NCBI GenBank assembly: GCA_002372575.1
Contig: DFHC01000165.1
Span: 1 to 32,443, forward strand
Length of the DNA: 32,443 nt
Source: a bacterium UBA3734
GTDB lineage: Bacteria > Bacteroidota > Bacteroidia > Bacteroidales > Bacteroidaceae
Direction of reading: 5' to 3'
Shown here: piece after piece, positions 16,091-23,810 of the stretch
Layout: each line of letters starts with the position of its first letter
How positions within the stretch are numbered: position 1 is the stretch's first letter
The notes under the pieces: generated by a model
The model's input: only the letters and a program-made list of their open reading frames with translations
Databases searched by the model: none
Told to the model about the DNA's origin: nothing
Made by a program: the position numbers and the translations under genes

Positions 16091-16622
16091 TTCCTTAACC
16101 AGCTTATTGGCCGACCCGAAGACACGCCGTTCCGCTTTTGAAACGGTCGTGAAGAAATATCATGAACCCCTTTATTGGAAGGTTCGCCGTATGGTTTTGT
16201 ACCATGAGGATGCGAACGACATCATGCAGAACGTCTTTCTGAAGGCCTGGGCCAACCTCGACGATTTCCAGCAGAAATCGAAGATTTCGACGTGGCTCTA
16301 CCGCATTGCCGTGAACGAGGCGCTCGACTTCCTGCGAAGGCAGAAGACGGGTAGCGTTGTAGGAAACGAGGAAGACGTTTCAGTGTCGAACCGTCTGACG
16401 GCAGACCCATATTTCGATGGCGACGAGCTGCAAGCCTTGCTTCAGGAGGCCATCGCCCACCTGCCCGATGTGCAGCGCATGGTTTTCACCCTGCGTTACT
16501 ACGACGAGATGAAATACGCCGAGATGAGCAAGCTTTTAGACACCTCAGAGGGTGCCCTGAAAGCAAGCTATCATCTGGCCGTGAAGAAGATTACGGACTA
16601 TGTCCGCCAGCATCAGGTTTAG
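16056..16622 (+). CDS. ECF-type RNA polymerase sigma factor
   Basis: An extracytoplasmic-function sigma-70 family factor. Region 2 is clear (DPKTRRSAFETVVKKYHEPL, HEDANDIMQNVFLKAWANL, KISTWLYRIAVNEALDFLRR) and region 4 follows (LPDVQRMVFTLRYYDEMKYA, TSEGALKASYHLAVKKI). The frame has no ATG before region 2; the candidates are TTG at 16056, giving 188 residues, and TTG at 16107. The first gives an N-terminus of normal length for the family and overlaps the mini-protein gene by 35 bases. There is no anti-sigma gene beside it; the next gene is convergent, nine bases away. Confidence 0.88.
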   Translation: MAKQYEKFPSDSSLTSLLADPKTRRSAFETVVKKYHEPLYWKVRRMVLYHEDANDIMQNVFLKAWANLDDFQQKSKISTWLYRIAVNEALDFLRRQKTGSVVGNEEDVSVSNRLTADPYFDGDELQALLQEAIAHLPDVQRMVFTLRYYDEMKYAEMSKLLDTSEGALKASYHLAVKKITDYVRQHQV

Positions 16623-16631
16623 TTTCCCACC

Positions 16632-19307
16632 TCACAGTTTGTTCGCAACTTTCACGAGCTGCTCGCCGAGGCCGATGGTGTAGCCTTGCGAGCAGAACAC
16701 GACGCGATTGAACGTGTCGGCGATGATGAAAACGGGTAGCTGACCGCCATTTTGCAGTTTCATCTGCGCAGCAATTTGCTGACGAATCGTGCCGTCCTTG
16801 TCGATGCCATAGACGATGTTTTCTGGCAGTGCACCGAAATTCTCCTGTTGATATTTCGCTGCGTCGGCCTCGCTCTCGAAGAGCAGCACGAAGGGACGGC
16901 CCCACTTGTCGAGGTCGTTTTTCACCTTCGCAATGTCGCGCATCGCGTGGTTCGTCGGTTCCTGACCCACGCCGAGGATTCCCACAACAAAATAGCCGCG
17001 ACCTGTCTGCGAAAGAATGCTCACGGGGTCGCTGTCGGCCAATTTTCCACCGTCGGTCAGCAGGAATTTCGACTCCGAGTCAAACGAGCCAATGACGCTG
17101 ATTTCCGTGTCGCTCTGGCGCAGTTGCAGCGGAAGCGTTGTCGTCTTGCCTTCGGCAATGCTGAACAGTTGGTTGCTGGCCAAAACACTACCGCTGGCGA
17201 GGCGCGTGCCCGTCGTCAGCATATAGGTGCCGACATCGAGTTGCGCACCTTTTTTGAAGGTGTTGGTCCAACTCGTTCCGCCACCCATATCCACTTGTCC
17301 TTCCTCAAAATTCATGAGTTGCGTGGTGCCGTCGTCGAGGATGCGCGTCACGCTGAAATGGCTGTAATATTTCGGGTCGTCGAGCGTTTTCGTGGGTTCG
17401 TAGGTGAGTTGCAGTGTGCCCGTCGGAGCCGTTTTCTGCTCGGCAACGTCGAAATCCACATCTATCCAATGAGCTTCCCCTTTCTGGTGGAGGTTGGAGG
17501 AGGCTTTATATTGCACCTTCCCCGTCACCACGTCTTTTCGCGCCTCGATGCCTAACGAGCGAGCCAAATCGACGAAGAAAATGTCGCGCGAGCGCGTGTC
17601 GGTGAGGCGACTACGCCACACGCCGACGGGCGTCTGTGCGATGCGGAGCGATTTCTGGTCGGGGTTCAGCCGGACGTTTTCCTTCACCCACGCCACGAGT
17701 TTCGACGGGTCTTTTTGCAGGTTTTCGGGCTGCAGCTCCGTTTTTCCAGTGTTTTCCGCCATCCAAGCCTTCTCGAGGAACTGCTTGAAGGGCGTGATAA
17801 TCATTTCGTTTTCAACGCGTGGAGAAAGTTGGTCGGAAGTGGCGTTGTAGCTGTCTTCGAGGATGTCGAGCGGCATATCGCGCAGGTCTTTGTCGCTCAG
17901 CGAGGCAAGCAGGTCGAGCGAGCGACGGTCGGCAGCGTGGCGGTTCAGAAAACTGAGAATCGTCTGCCAATTTCCACGTGATTTCGCAAGAAAATTCGCC
18001 CCCTCGGGACTTAGCGACCGCGCCTCGTCTTCGCTCAGGAACGTCGCTTCGTATGCCTTGCGCAGCGAGTCTTCGTAGGCGAAGCGCTGCTTGTTTTGCG
18101 CCGCCATTTCTGCGCTCACCTCGGGCATCACCACCTGCTCGGCGGGCGGGACGATGTCGATTTCGACCGCTTTTCCACGCGCCACGGCCTGTCGGTTATG
18201 GTTCGTGAGCCGAATCGTAATCGTCTTGTCCTTGCCAAACGAGGCCTTTGCCCAGCCATACCAGCCGTTTTTCGAGGCCCATACGAGCATGTCGCCCTTG
18301 CCGGCAGTGAGGAACGTGCGGCCTTTTTCGTCGGCATATTTCGTTACGGCGCTGTAAAATTCGGCATAGTTGTAGATTTTGAAATCCACGCGTGCGCCGC
18401 CGACGGGCTTCCCCTTGCGATCGACGATGCGGAAATCTACGCGCCCCGTAGAGCCGTAGTTGTCGATGAGGTTGATTTCCGTGAAATTATTGGTGCGCAA
18501 CATCACTTCCTCGGGGCCGTTGTAGTCGCCAAAGGCTCGCGTGTGCATCAGCAGGGCGCGCGAGGCCGGCGCGTTGAACCACCCGAGATTCAGCACGGGC
18601 TCGGGCTCGCAGGCTCCCATGAAATACCACTCGCCGTCGGCCCAGGCCTCCACCCAGGCGTGGTTGTCGTCGGTGTGGGCCCAGCGCGGCGTATAGACCT
18701 GTCGCGCAGGAATACCGATGCTGCGCAGGGCGGCCACGGTGAAGGTCGATTCCTCGCCACAGCGTCCGATGGCCGTCTTCACGCAGGCCAGGGGCGAAAG
18801 CGTGCGCCCGTCGCTCGGTTGATAGGTCACGCGCTCGTGGCACCAGTGGTTCACTTCCAAAATCGCCTCCTTCATCGACATCCCGCGCACGCGTTCCTTT
18901 AATTCCTTGAAAAAAACGATGCGCGAGAGGTCGAGATTCTCGTTGTTCACGCGCAGCGGCAGCACGAAATGGCGGAAGAGCAGGTCAGGCACCCTTTTCC
19001 CCCATTCCATCGACTCGCGAGCCTGCATCGTTGTGCGCACGTTGGCGAGGTGGAAGGCCGTGGAGTAGTCGGTGATGTCGGCCACGGGCATGTAGGCGTA
19101 AAGGAATTTTAGCGCCTCGGTTTCCTCGACAGAGGTGTTGAGGCCGTCGGTCTGGAAGAATTGCTGGCCTACGAGCGCTATTTTCTCGTGGAAATCGCGT
19201 TCAACCTTTGTCCGCAGGTCGCCGTCGGCGATGAAATGGCACTGTGCCCATGTCGTGAGGGCAATACATTGCACGAAGCAAAGAAAAGTGAAAAATTTTC
19301 TCATCAT
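16632..19307 (-). CDS. Secreted transglutaminase-like protein with thioredoxin-like tail
   Basis: An 891-residue exported protein. A signal peptide (MMRKFFTFLCFVQCIALTTW) is followed by a transglutaminase-like core: KTAIGRCGEESTFTVAALRS holds the catalytic Cys183 and DDNHAWVEAW the catalytic His216, with acidic residues shortly after for the third position. A beta-sandwich region (DFRIVDRKGKPVGGARVDFK) follows. The C-terminus (PFVLLFESEADAAKYQQENF ... LPVFIIADTFNRVVFCSQGY) looks like a thioredoxin-like fold without a CxxC motif. The natural activity may be peptidase-like rather than crosslinking, as in many bacterial members. It has its own consensus promoter and is transcribed alone. ATG 19307 or the adjacent ATG 19304 is the start. 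Confidence 0.85.
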   Translation of the reverse strand: MMRKFFTFLCFVQCIALTTWAQCHFIADGDLRTKVERDFHEKIALVGQQFFQTDGLNTSVEETEALKFLYAYMPVADITDYSTAFHLANVRTTMQARESMEWGKRVPDLLFRHFVLPLRVNNENLDLSRIVFFKELKERVRGMSMKEAILEVNHWCHERVTYQPSDGRTLSPLACVKTAIGRCGEESTFTVAALRSIGIPARQVYTPRWAHTDDNHAWVEAWADGEWYFMGACEPEPVLNLGWFNAPASRALLMHTRAFGDYNGPEEVMLRTNNFTEINLIDNYGSTGRVDFRIVDRKGKPVGGARVDFKIYNYAEFYSAVTKYADEKGRTFLTAGKGDMLVWASKNGWYGWAKASFGKDKTITIRLTNHNRQAVARGKAVEIDIVPPAEQVVMPEVSAEMAAQNKQRFAYEDSLRKAYEATFLSEDEARSLSPEGANFLAKSRGNWQTILSFLNRHAADRRSLDLLASLSDKDLRDMPLDILEDSYNATSDQLSPRVENEMIITPFKQFLEKAWMAENTGKTELQPENLQKDPSKLVAWVKENVRLNPDQKSLRIAQTPVGVWRSRLTDTRSRDIFFVDLARSLGIEARKDVVTGKVQYKASSNLHQKGEAHWIDVDFDVAEQKTAPTGTLQLTYEPTKTLDDPKYYSHFSVTRILDDGTTQLMNFEEGQVDMGGGTSWTNTFKKGAQLDVGTYMLTTGTRLASGSVLASNQLFSIAEGKTTTLPLQLRQSDTEISVIGSFDSESKFLLTDGGKLADSDPVSILSQTGRGYFVVGILGVGQEPTNHAMRDIAKVKNDLDKWGRPFVLLFESEADAAKYQQENFGALPENIVYGIDKDGTIRQQIAAQMKLQNGGQLPVFIIADTFNRVVFCSQGYTIGLGEQLVKVANKL

Positions 19308-19333
19308 TTTTGTCAGTTTTAAACATTTGGCTA

Positions 19334-19365
19334 CAAAATTAGCATTTTTTCCTAAAAAAACTCAA
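19334..19365 (-). promoter_or_regulatory. Promoter of the transglutaminase-like gene
   Basis: The minus strand reads TTG, 21 bases, TAATTTTG. The -7 element ends 26 bases upstream of the ATG at 19307. Confidence 0.65.
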
Positions 19366-19414
19366 AATTCTAACATTTTTCAGCAATTTTTAAACGGAAT
19401 TGGATTTTATTTTG

Positions 19415-19422
19415 TATCTTTG
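19415..19422 (+). promoter_or_regulatory. -7 element for the secreted protein / peptide / sulfatase unit
   Basis: TATCTTTG is a perfect TAnnTTTG element. It gives an A/T-rich leader of about 75 bases before the ATG at 19503. No TTG lies at the expected -33 distance. Confidence 0.5.
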
Positions 19423-19502
19423 TCGGCAGATTGTTTAGGTAGAAAATATTTAAACAGAAAGGATAACGACGCTAATACAAATTTTTTAAACATAGGGAAA
19501 AA

Positions 19503-21980
19503 ATGAAAAAGATTGAATTACTCTTGATTTCATTGCTGCTGTCCGCGGTGGCTATGGCCACTGACTACACGGGCATTCAGTTGACATTTAAACGTACGGG
19601 AACTGACGTAGAGGTGACCGTGAAAGACTGGGAAGGAAACGTCATTCCAAAAGTGAGAGCTTCACTGGAAAGAACCTCTTTCGGAACGCTAATGTCGAGT
19701 GGTGAAGATGCAATTACTAACGGTTCTGTTCTTGCTCCAGCCTTTAGCAGTAGTTATGGAAACGTAGCAGACTCCGAAATTACCTATACTTTTAAGGTAG
19801 AGGGGTTAGACGACTCCTATGCTTTCGATAAAGCTGATATTGACGTGTATGCGATGAATAAGGATGGTGGAGCACAAGGTAACGGTGGCAACACTAAGCG
19901 ATACTTCCATTTTTTTGTGAAGACGGGAGCAGACGGAACTAATTTTGCGAACTTTGCCTCGCACGCGTTCGACACGGACATTTGTACAGTTCCCAGCAAA
20001 GACGGAGGGCTTTACCACAGTGTTCAGCATCTGTCGTCGGGTACCCTTCCGCAACCTCCTTCGAGTAGTTATTATATTCAAGTTACATTGAAGAAAAAAA
20101 GTTCTGACGGCTGCTACGCTGGTATCGGTTCCGTCAGGCTCTACTCGGGCAATGAAAAGAAGTTTTACACGATACGTCGCTTCACGACTTTGAATTCCTA
20201 TATTTATCAGGACGGCAACACAATGAGCACGGGAACCCTCAGTAATGAAAACATGTCGTGGTGGGTCTTTGAATCGACGGGAACACCCAATCGTTACTAC
20301 ATCAAAAATGCTGCGACGGGCCAATACATTCAAACTTCGTATAATATAGCCCCAAATGATGCTGTTTCTATGGGAGATACGCCCGTTGAATTTGAGGTGA
20401 AGAAAGATTTTAATAATGGAAAAAATACGAATGGATACTATTATATTGCCAGTACCGACCAAACAATATCCACGGAATCAACATCAGATACAAAAGGCTT
20501 GAATTGGAGTTCTTCGTTCAACAAGGTCGTTACGTGGTATATCAGGAGCGGAACGAATGGTAATTCTTATTGGGAAATCATTCGCGACCTCAACCGCTAT
20601 TCACCAACAGAAGCCATAGGAAGAACCCAAGACCAGTTGCAAATGTATTCCATCCCTTGCGGTGAAAAGGGAAGTGCCTATATTTCGGCGGCTGATTTCG
20701 TGGGCGAGGATGTCCTCAAGGAATTACATTTCTGCGCAACAGCCATGCCTGTTCGTCACGATTCGTTATATACCCATCAGAAGGCTGACGTGAAGCAAGG
20801 TGGCACATTGCCCGTGAACATCACCATTGATAATTCCAACTCTAATGTTCATGCTTTCGCTTATACCGATTGGGATAAGGATGGCGTTTTTGACGATCGG
20901 CAAGAGTTTTCGGGAAATGCCGTCAGCCTTTTAGCAGATGCTGAAATCGGACAATATCGCGTGCGCATTCGCGTGATAGAAGGTGAAGCCGATGCAGAAT
21001 ATCAGGCAAAGGGCTTTAGCTACGATTTCCTGGTCAATGTAGTCGATGCAAACACTGAAATAGAGTGGAGTGTAGAAGTGAGTAGTCCGTCTCGTGGAGT
21101 TGCTACGGGAACTGTTGTGGAAGAGGGTGGCGAGAAGAAACTTATAGCCACTGTGAAAACCATCGGCGATGCTGAATTCAAAGGCTGGAAATTGATGCAC
21201 AACTATTATCAGGGCGAAATGCTTTCAAGCGAAGCAGAATTAAGTGCGGATGACAATTATGAAATCCAACTTCCCCTTACGCAAAGTATTCGCCTCGTAG
21301 CTGTCATCGAACCCAATACGAAGGTCACTGAAACCGTGACGGCTGCCACCTATTCAACGATGTATTACAGTAATGTGGCACTGAGGGTTCCTGAAAATGT
21401 GCAGGCGAGGACGTATAAAGTTGCAGATGGAACTTTGTCTGTAAGTAAAACCTACGAACCTGGTGATATTATCCCTGCTGGAGAACCTGTTGCCCTCTAC
21501 GACAATAGACAAGAAGTGAATACGTATGACTTCTTCATTGCGACAACAACAAATACCCCCGATCCCGACAACATGCTGCTCGGCTTTGATGAAGCCAAGA
21601 CTACTGTCGGCCCGAATGGTGAAACTACGGGCTATGTGTTCTATAAATTCTCGTTTAAGGGACGTGATGCTAACGGACATCCCGCAAACGTCGGCTTCTA
21701 TCATGGCGCGACAGGCGGCAAAGCATTTACAAGCGCTGCACACAAGGCCTATCTCGCTGTACCACAGGGTGCGATGGGAAGTGAGGCCAAGAGTTTCTTC
21801 TCTATGCCAGATAATGGCGGGACAACAGACATCGAATCCATAGACATAACGGATGCCGACGGATCTGTATATTCCCTGCAAGGCATCAAAATCATGACTG
21901 CCAGCGAGTTTGCCAACAATCGGACAAAGCTACCAAAGGGTGTCTATATCATCAACCAGAAAAAGAAAATCATCAAATAA
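19503..21980 (+). CDS. Secreted lectin-like protein with GEVED-like domain and sorting-like tail
   Basis: An 825-residue secreted or surface protein. A signal peptide (MKKIELLLISLLLSAVAMA) leads into a beta-rich region, then a part resembling a ricin-type or related beta-trefoil (about 218-385, RYYIKNAATGQYIQTS). A GEVED-like segment follows near 450-520 (AYTDWDKDGVFDDRQEF, then GQYRVRIRVIEGEAD). The end (VYSLQGIKIM ... LPKGVYIINQKKKIIK) resembles the type IX sorting tail and matches the tail of the protein at 664-4005. It is followed 12 bases later by a small peptide gene and then a sulfatase, which suggests binding or processing of sulfated glycans; that link is inference from gene order. 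Confidence 0.82.
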   Translation: MKKIELLLISLLLSAVAMATDYTGIQLTFKRTGTDVEVTVKDWEGNVIPKVRASLERTSFGTLMSSGEDAITNGSVLAPAFSSSYGNVADSEITYTFKVEGLDDSYAFDKADIDVYAMNKDGGAQGNGGNTKRYFHFFVKTGADGTNFANFASHAFDTDICTVPSKDGGLYHSVQHLSSGTLPQPPSSSYYIQVTLKKKSSDGCYAGIGSVRLYSGNEKKFYTIRRFTTLNSYIYQDGNTMSTGTLSNENMSWWVFESTGTPNRYYIKNAATGQYIQTSYNIAPNDAVSMGDTPVEFEVKKDFNNGKNTNGYYYIASTDQTISTESTSDTKGLNWSSSFNKVVTWYIRSGTNGNSYWEIIRDLNRYSPTEAIGRTQDQLQMYSIPCGEKGSAYISAADFVGEDVLKELHFCATAMPVRHDSLYTHQKADVKQGGTLPVNITIDNSNSNVHAFAYTDWDKDGVFDDRQEFSGNAVSLLADAEIGQYRVRIRVIEGEADAEYQAKGFSYDFLVNVVDANTEIEWSVEVSSPSRGVATGTVVEEGGEKKLIATVKTIGDAEFKGWKLMHNYYQGEMLSSEAELSADDNYEIQLPLTQSIRLVAVIEPNTKVTETVTAATYSTMYYSNVALRVPENVQARTYKVADGTLSVSKTYEPGDIIPAGEPVALYDNRQEVNTYDFFIATTTNTPDPDNMLLGFDEAKTTVGPNGETTGYVFYKFSFKGRDANGHPANVGFYHGATGGKAFTSAAHKAYLAVPQGAMGSEAKSFFSMPDNGGTTDIESIDITDADGSVYSLQGIKIMTASEFANNRTKLPKGVYIINQKKKIIK

Positions 21981-21992
21981 AAAGTTCCAATT

Positions 21993-22166
21993 ATGAAAAA
22001 ATACGTTCAACCAACCATCAAAATACTTTCATTACCCGAGGTGATGCAGCAAATCTATGAAGGCTCAACCCCTGAACCTCAGTTGGCTAAACCCCATACG
22101 GATGACGCAGACACAGACGTTGATGAAGGATGGGAGATAGGCTATGAAAGCATTTGGGCAGACTAA
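21993..22166 (+). CDS. Small peptide, MxKKxYxQP family (second copy)
   Basis: A 57-residue protein of unknown function. It starts MKKYVQPTIKILSLPEVM, continues QQIYEGST, has an acidic middle rich in Asp, and ends YESIWAD. There is no signal peptide or membrane helix of the usual kind. It shares with the peptide at 381-599 the KK-x(0-1)-Y-(I/V)-QP-(S/T) start, the EGS at about residue 24 and an S-(I/V)-W end. It lies 12 bases after the secreted protein gene and 36 bases before the sulfatase gene, so the three are almost certainly one transcript. The reading frame is supported by the shared pattern and by position rather than by any known domain. Confidence 0.72.
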   Translation: MKKYVQPTIKILSLPEVMQQIYEGSTPEPQLAKPHTDDADTDVDEGWEIGYESIWAD

Positions 22167-22202
22167 TTATAAAATCATTAATAACATAAAAAATAAGAAA
22201 CA

Positions 22203-23762
22203 ATGAAGGCGAACAAATTGTTATACGGACTTGCGATGGCTCCCGCACTCGCTGGAGCACAATCTACTACCGAGAAACCCAACATCATTTTTGTTCTGTG
22301 CGACGATATGGGCTGGGGTGACCTCGGCTGCTACGGTCAGCAATATATTTCTACACCCAACATCGATCGTATGGCCGCTGAAGGAATGCAGTTTATGCAA
22401 GCCTATGCCGGATGCCCGGTGTCGGCTCCGTCGCGTGCCTCGCTGATGACAGGACAGCACACGGGACATACGAAAATCCGTGGAAACAAGGAGTATTGGA
22501 ATGGTACATTGAAAGCAAACATGTATGGAAAGAATAGTGATTACGAGGTCGTTGGGCAAGAACCGCTCGACCCGAACCACGTGGTCATTCCTGAAATCAT
22601 GAAAGAGAACGGCTACACCACGGCGCAGTTCGGCAAGTGGGCTGGTGGCTACGAGGGTAGCGAATCTACACCTGATAAACGTAAGGTGGATGTTTTCTAT
22701 GGTCCGCTCTGCCAATTCCAAGCACATGCCTACTATCCTAATTTCCTGAATAGATACGATTCTTCAATAGGAGATACGAAAGTAGAACGCGTTATCTTGC
22801 AGCAAAACATTCAGTATAATTTCGATAGTGAATATTTTAACCGTCCTGAATATAGCCCCGACCTTATACATCAAAGAGCCTTGCAGTGGATTGACGACGT
22901 GGCTGGCGGCGACAAGCCCTTCTATGGACTTTTCACTTATACGCTTCCTCACGCAGAGCTTGTTCAACCAGAGGATTCTATTCTTCTTGGCTATAAGGAT
23001 AAATTCTGTGATGACTCCAACTTTGCAAAACAACTTGGAAACTGGTATCATGAAGCAAAAGGAAGACACGCGCAATTTGCCGCCATGATTACCCGTCTTG
23101 ATGCTTATATGGGTGAAATTATGGCCAAGTTAGAGGAAAAAGGAATCGCGGACAATACGATTCTGATTTTTTCCTCGGACAACGGTCCTCATGAGGAGGG
23201 TGGGGCAGATCCCGACTTCTTCAATCGCGATGGAGTGCTTCAAGGAAAAAAACGTAGTTGTCTTGAAGGCGGAATTCGCGTTCCCTTTATTGTTCGTTGG
23301 CCTGGAAACGTGCCCGCAGGCGTAAAAAGCGATCACCAACTGGCTTTCTATGACGTGATGCCCACGTTCTGCGAACTCATCGGCATCGACGACTACGTTT
23401 CAAAGTACAAACGTCCGCAAAGCAATGGGAAAGAAGACTACTTCGATGGAATTTCTTTCCTGCCTACTTTGCTCGGTAAGGACAAAGATCAGAAAAAACA
23501 CGAATATCTTTATTGGGAAATTTGGGAATCCGGAAAGCAGGAACTTGCTGTTCGTCAGGGGGATTGGAAATTTATCTTGAAAGATGGTAACTATGCGCTA
23601 TATGACCTTGCCACCGACATTCACGAAGATCATAATTTAGCAGATGACCCTCGTTACGATGACAAACTAAACGAATTGAAAACTATCGCTCGCAATGCAC
23701 GGGTGGAAAGTTCTGTTGAACAATTCCATTTCAATCAAACAATGAAAGACGCATTGCAATAA
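22203..23762 (+). CDS. Serine-type sulfatase
   Basis: Removes sulfate esters, probably from host or dietary sulfated glycans, in the periplasm or at the surface. The 519-residue protein has an N-terminal export signal (MKANKLLYGLAMAPALAGAQ) and the sulfatase core PNIIFVLCDDMGWGDLGCYG with the metal-binding Asp pair. The active-site signature is GCPVSAPSRASLMTGQ: the modified residue would be Ser74 in S-x-P-S-R, the form converted to formylglycine by anaerobic sulfatase-maturing enzyme; that enzyme is not in this window. SSDNGPHEEGG and EGGIRVPFIVRWPG supply further metal and substrate positions. It is the last gene of the unit, ending at a strong terminator. Confidence 0.93.
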   Translation: MKANKLLYGLAMAPALAGAQSTTEKPNIIFVLCDDMGWGDLGCYGQQYISTPNIDRMAAEGMQFMQAYAGCPVSAPSRASLMTGQHTGHTKIRGNKEYWNGTLKANMYGKNSDYEVVGQEPLDPNHVVIPEIMKENGYTTAQFGKWAGGYEGSESTPDKRKVDVFYGPLCQFQAHAYYPNFLNRYDSSIGDTKVERVILQQNIQYNFDSEYFNRPEYSPDLIHQRALQWIDDVAGGDKPFYGLFTYTLPHAELVQPEDSILLGYKDKFCDDSNFAKQLGNWYHEAKGRHAQFAAMITRLDAYMGEIMAKLEEKGIADNTILIFSSDNGPHEEGGADPDFFNRDGVLQGKKRSCLEGGIRVPFIVRWPGNVPAGVKSDHQLAFYDVMPTFCELIGIDDYVSKYKRPQSNGKEDYFDGISFLPTLLGKDKDQKKHEYLYWEIWESGKQELAVRQGDWKFILKDGNYALYDLATDIHEDHNLADDPRYDDKLNELKTIARNARVESSVEQFHFNQTMKDALQ

Positions 23763-23775
23763 GTGTCGTAAACGA

Positions 23776-23810
23776 AGAGGTGAACGCAACAACGTTCACC
23801 TCTTTTTTTC
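23776..23810 (+). terminator. Terminator of the sulfatase unit, overlapping the uvrB 3' end
   Basis: AGAGGTGAACG (23776-23786) and CGTTCACCTCT (23793-23803) form a perfect 11-bp stem with a 6-base loop, followed by seven T residues. The right arm and T-run lie inside the last codons of the convergent uvrB gene. Confidence 0.88.

Noticed and set aside
16591..16650. Terminator between the convergent sigma factor and transglutaminase-like genes
   Set aside because: I looked for a hairpin with a T-run around the 9-base gap and found none.
22413..22436. Inactive sulfatase because the signature Cys is replaced
   Set aside because: The motif S-A-P-S-R is the serine-type form that is matured by the radical-SAM enzyme common in Bacteroidota, so the enzyme is probably active.
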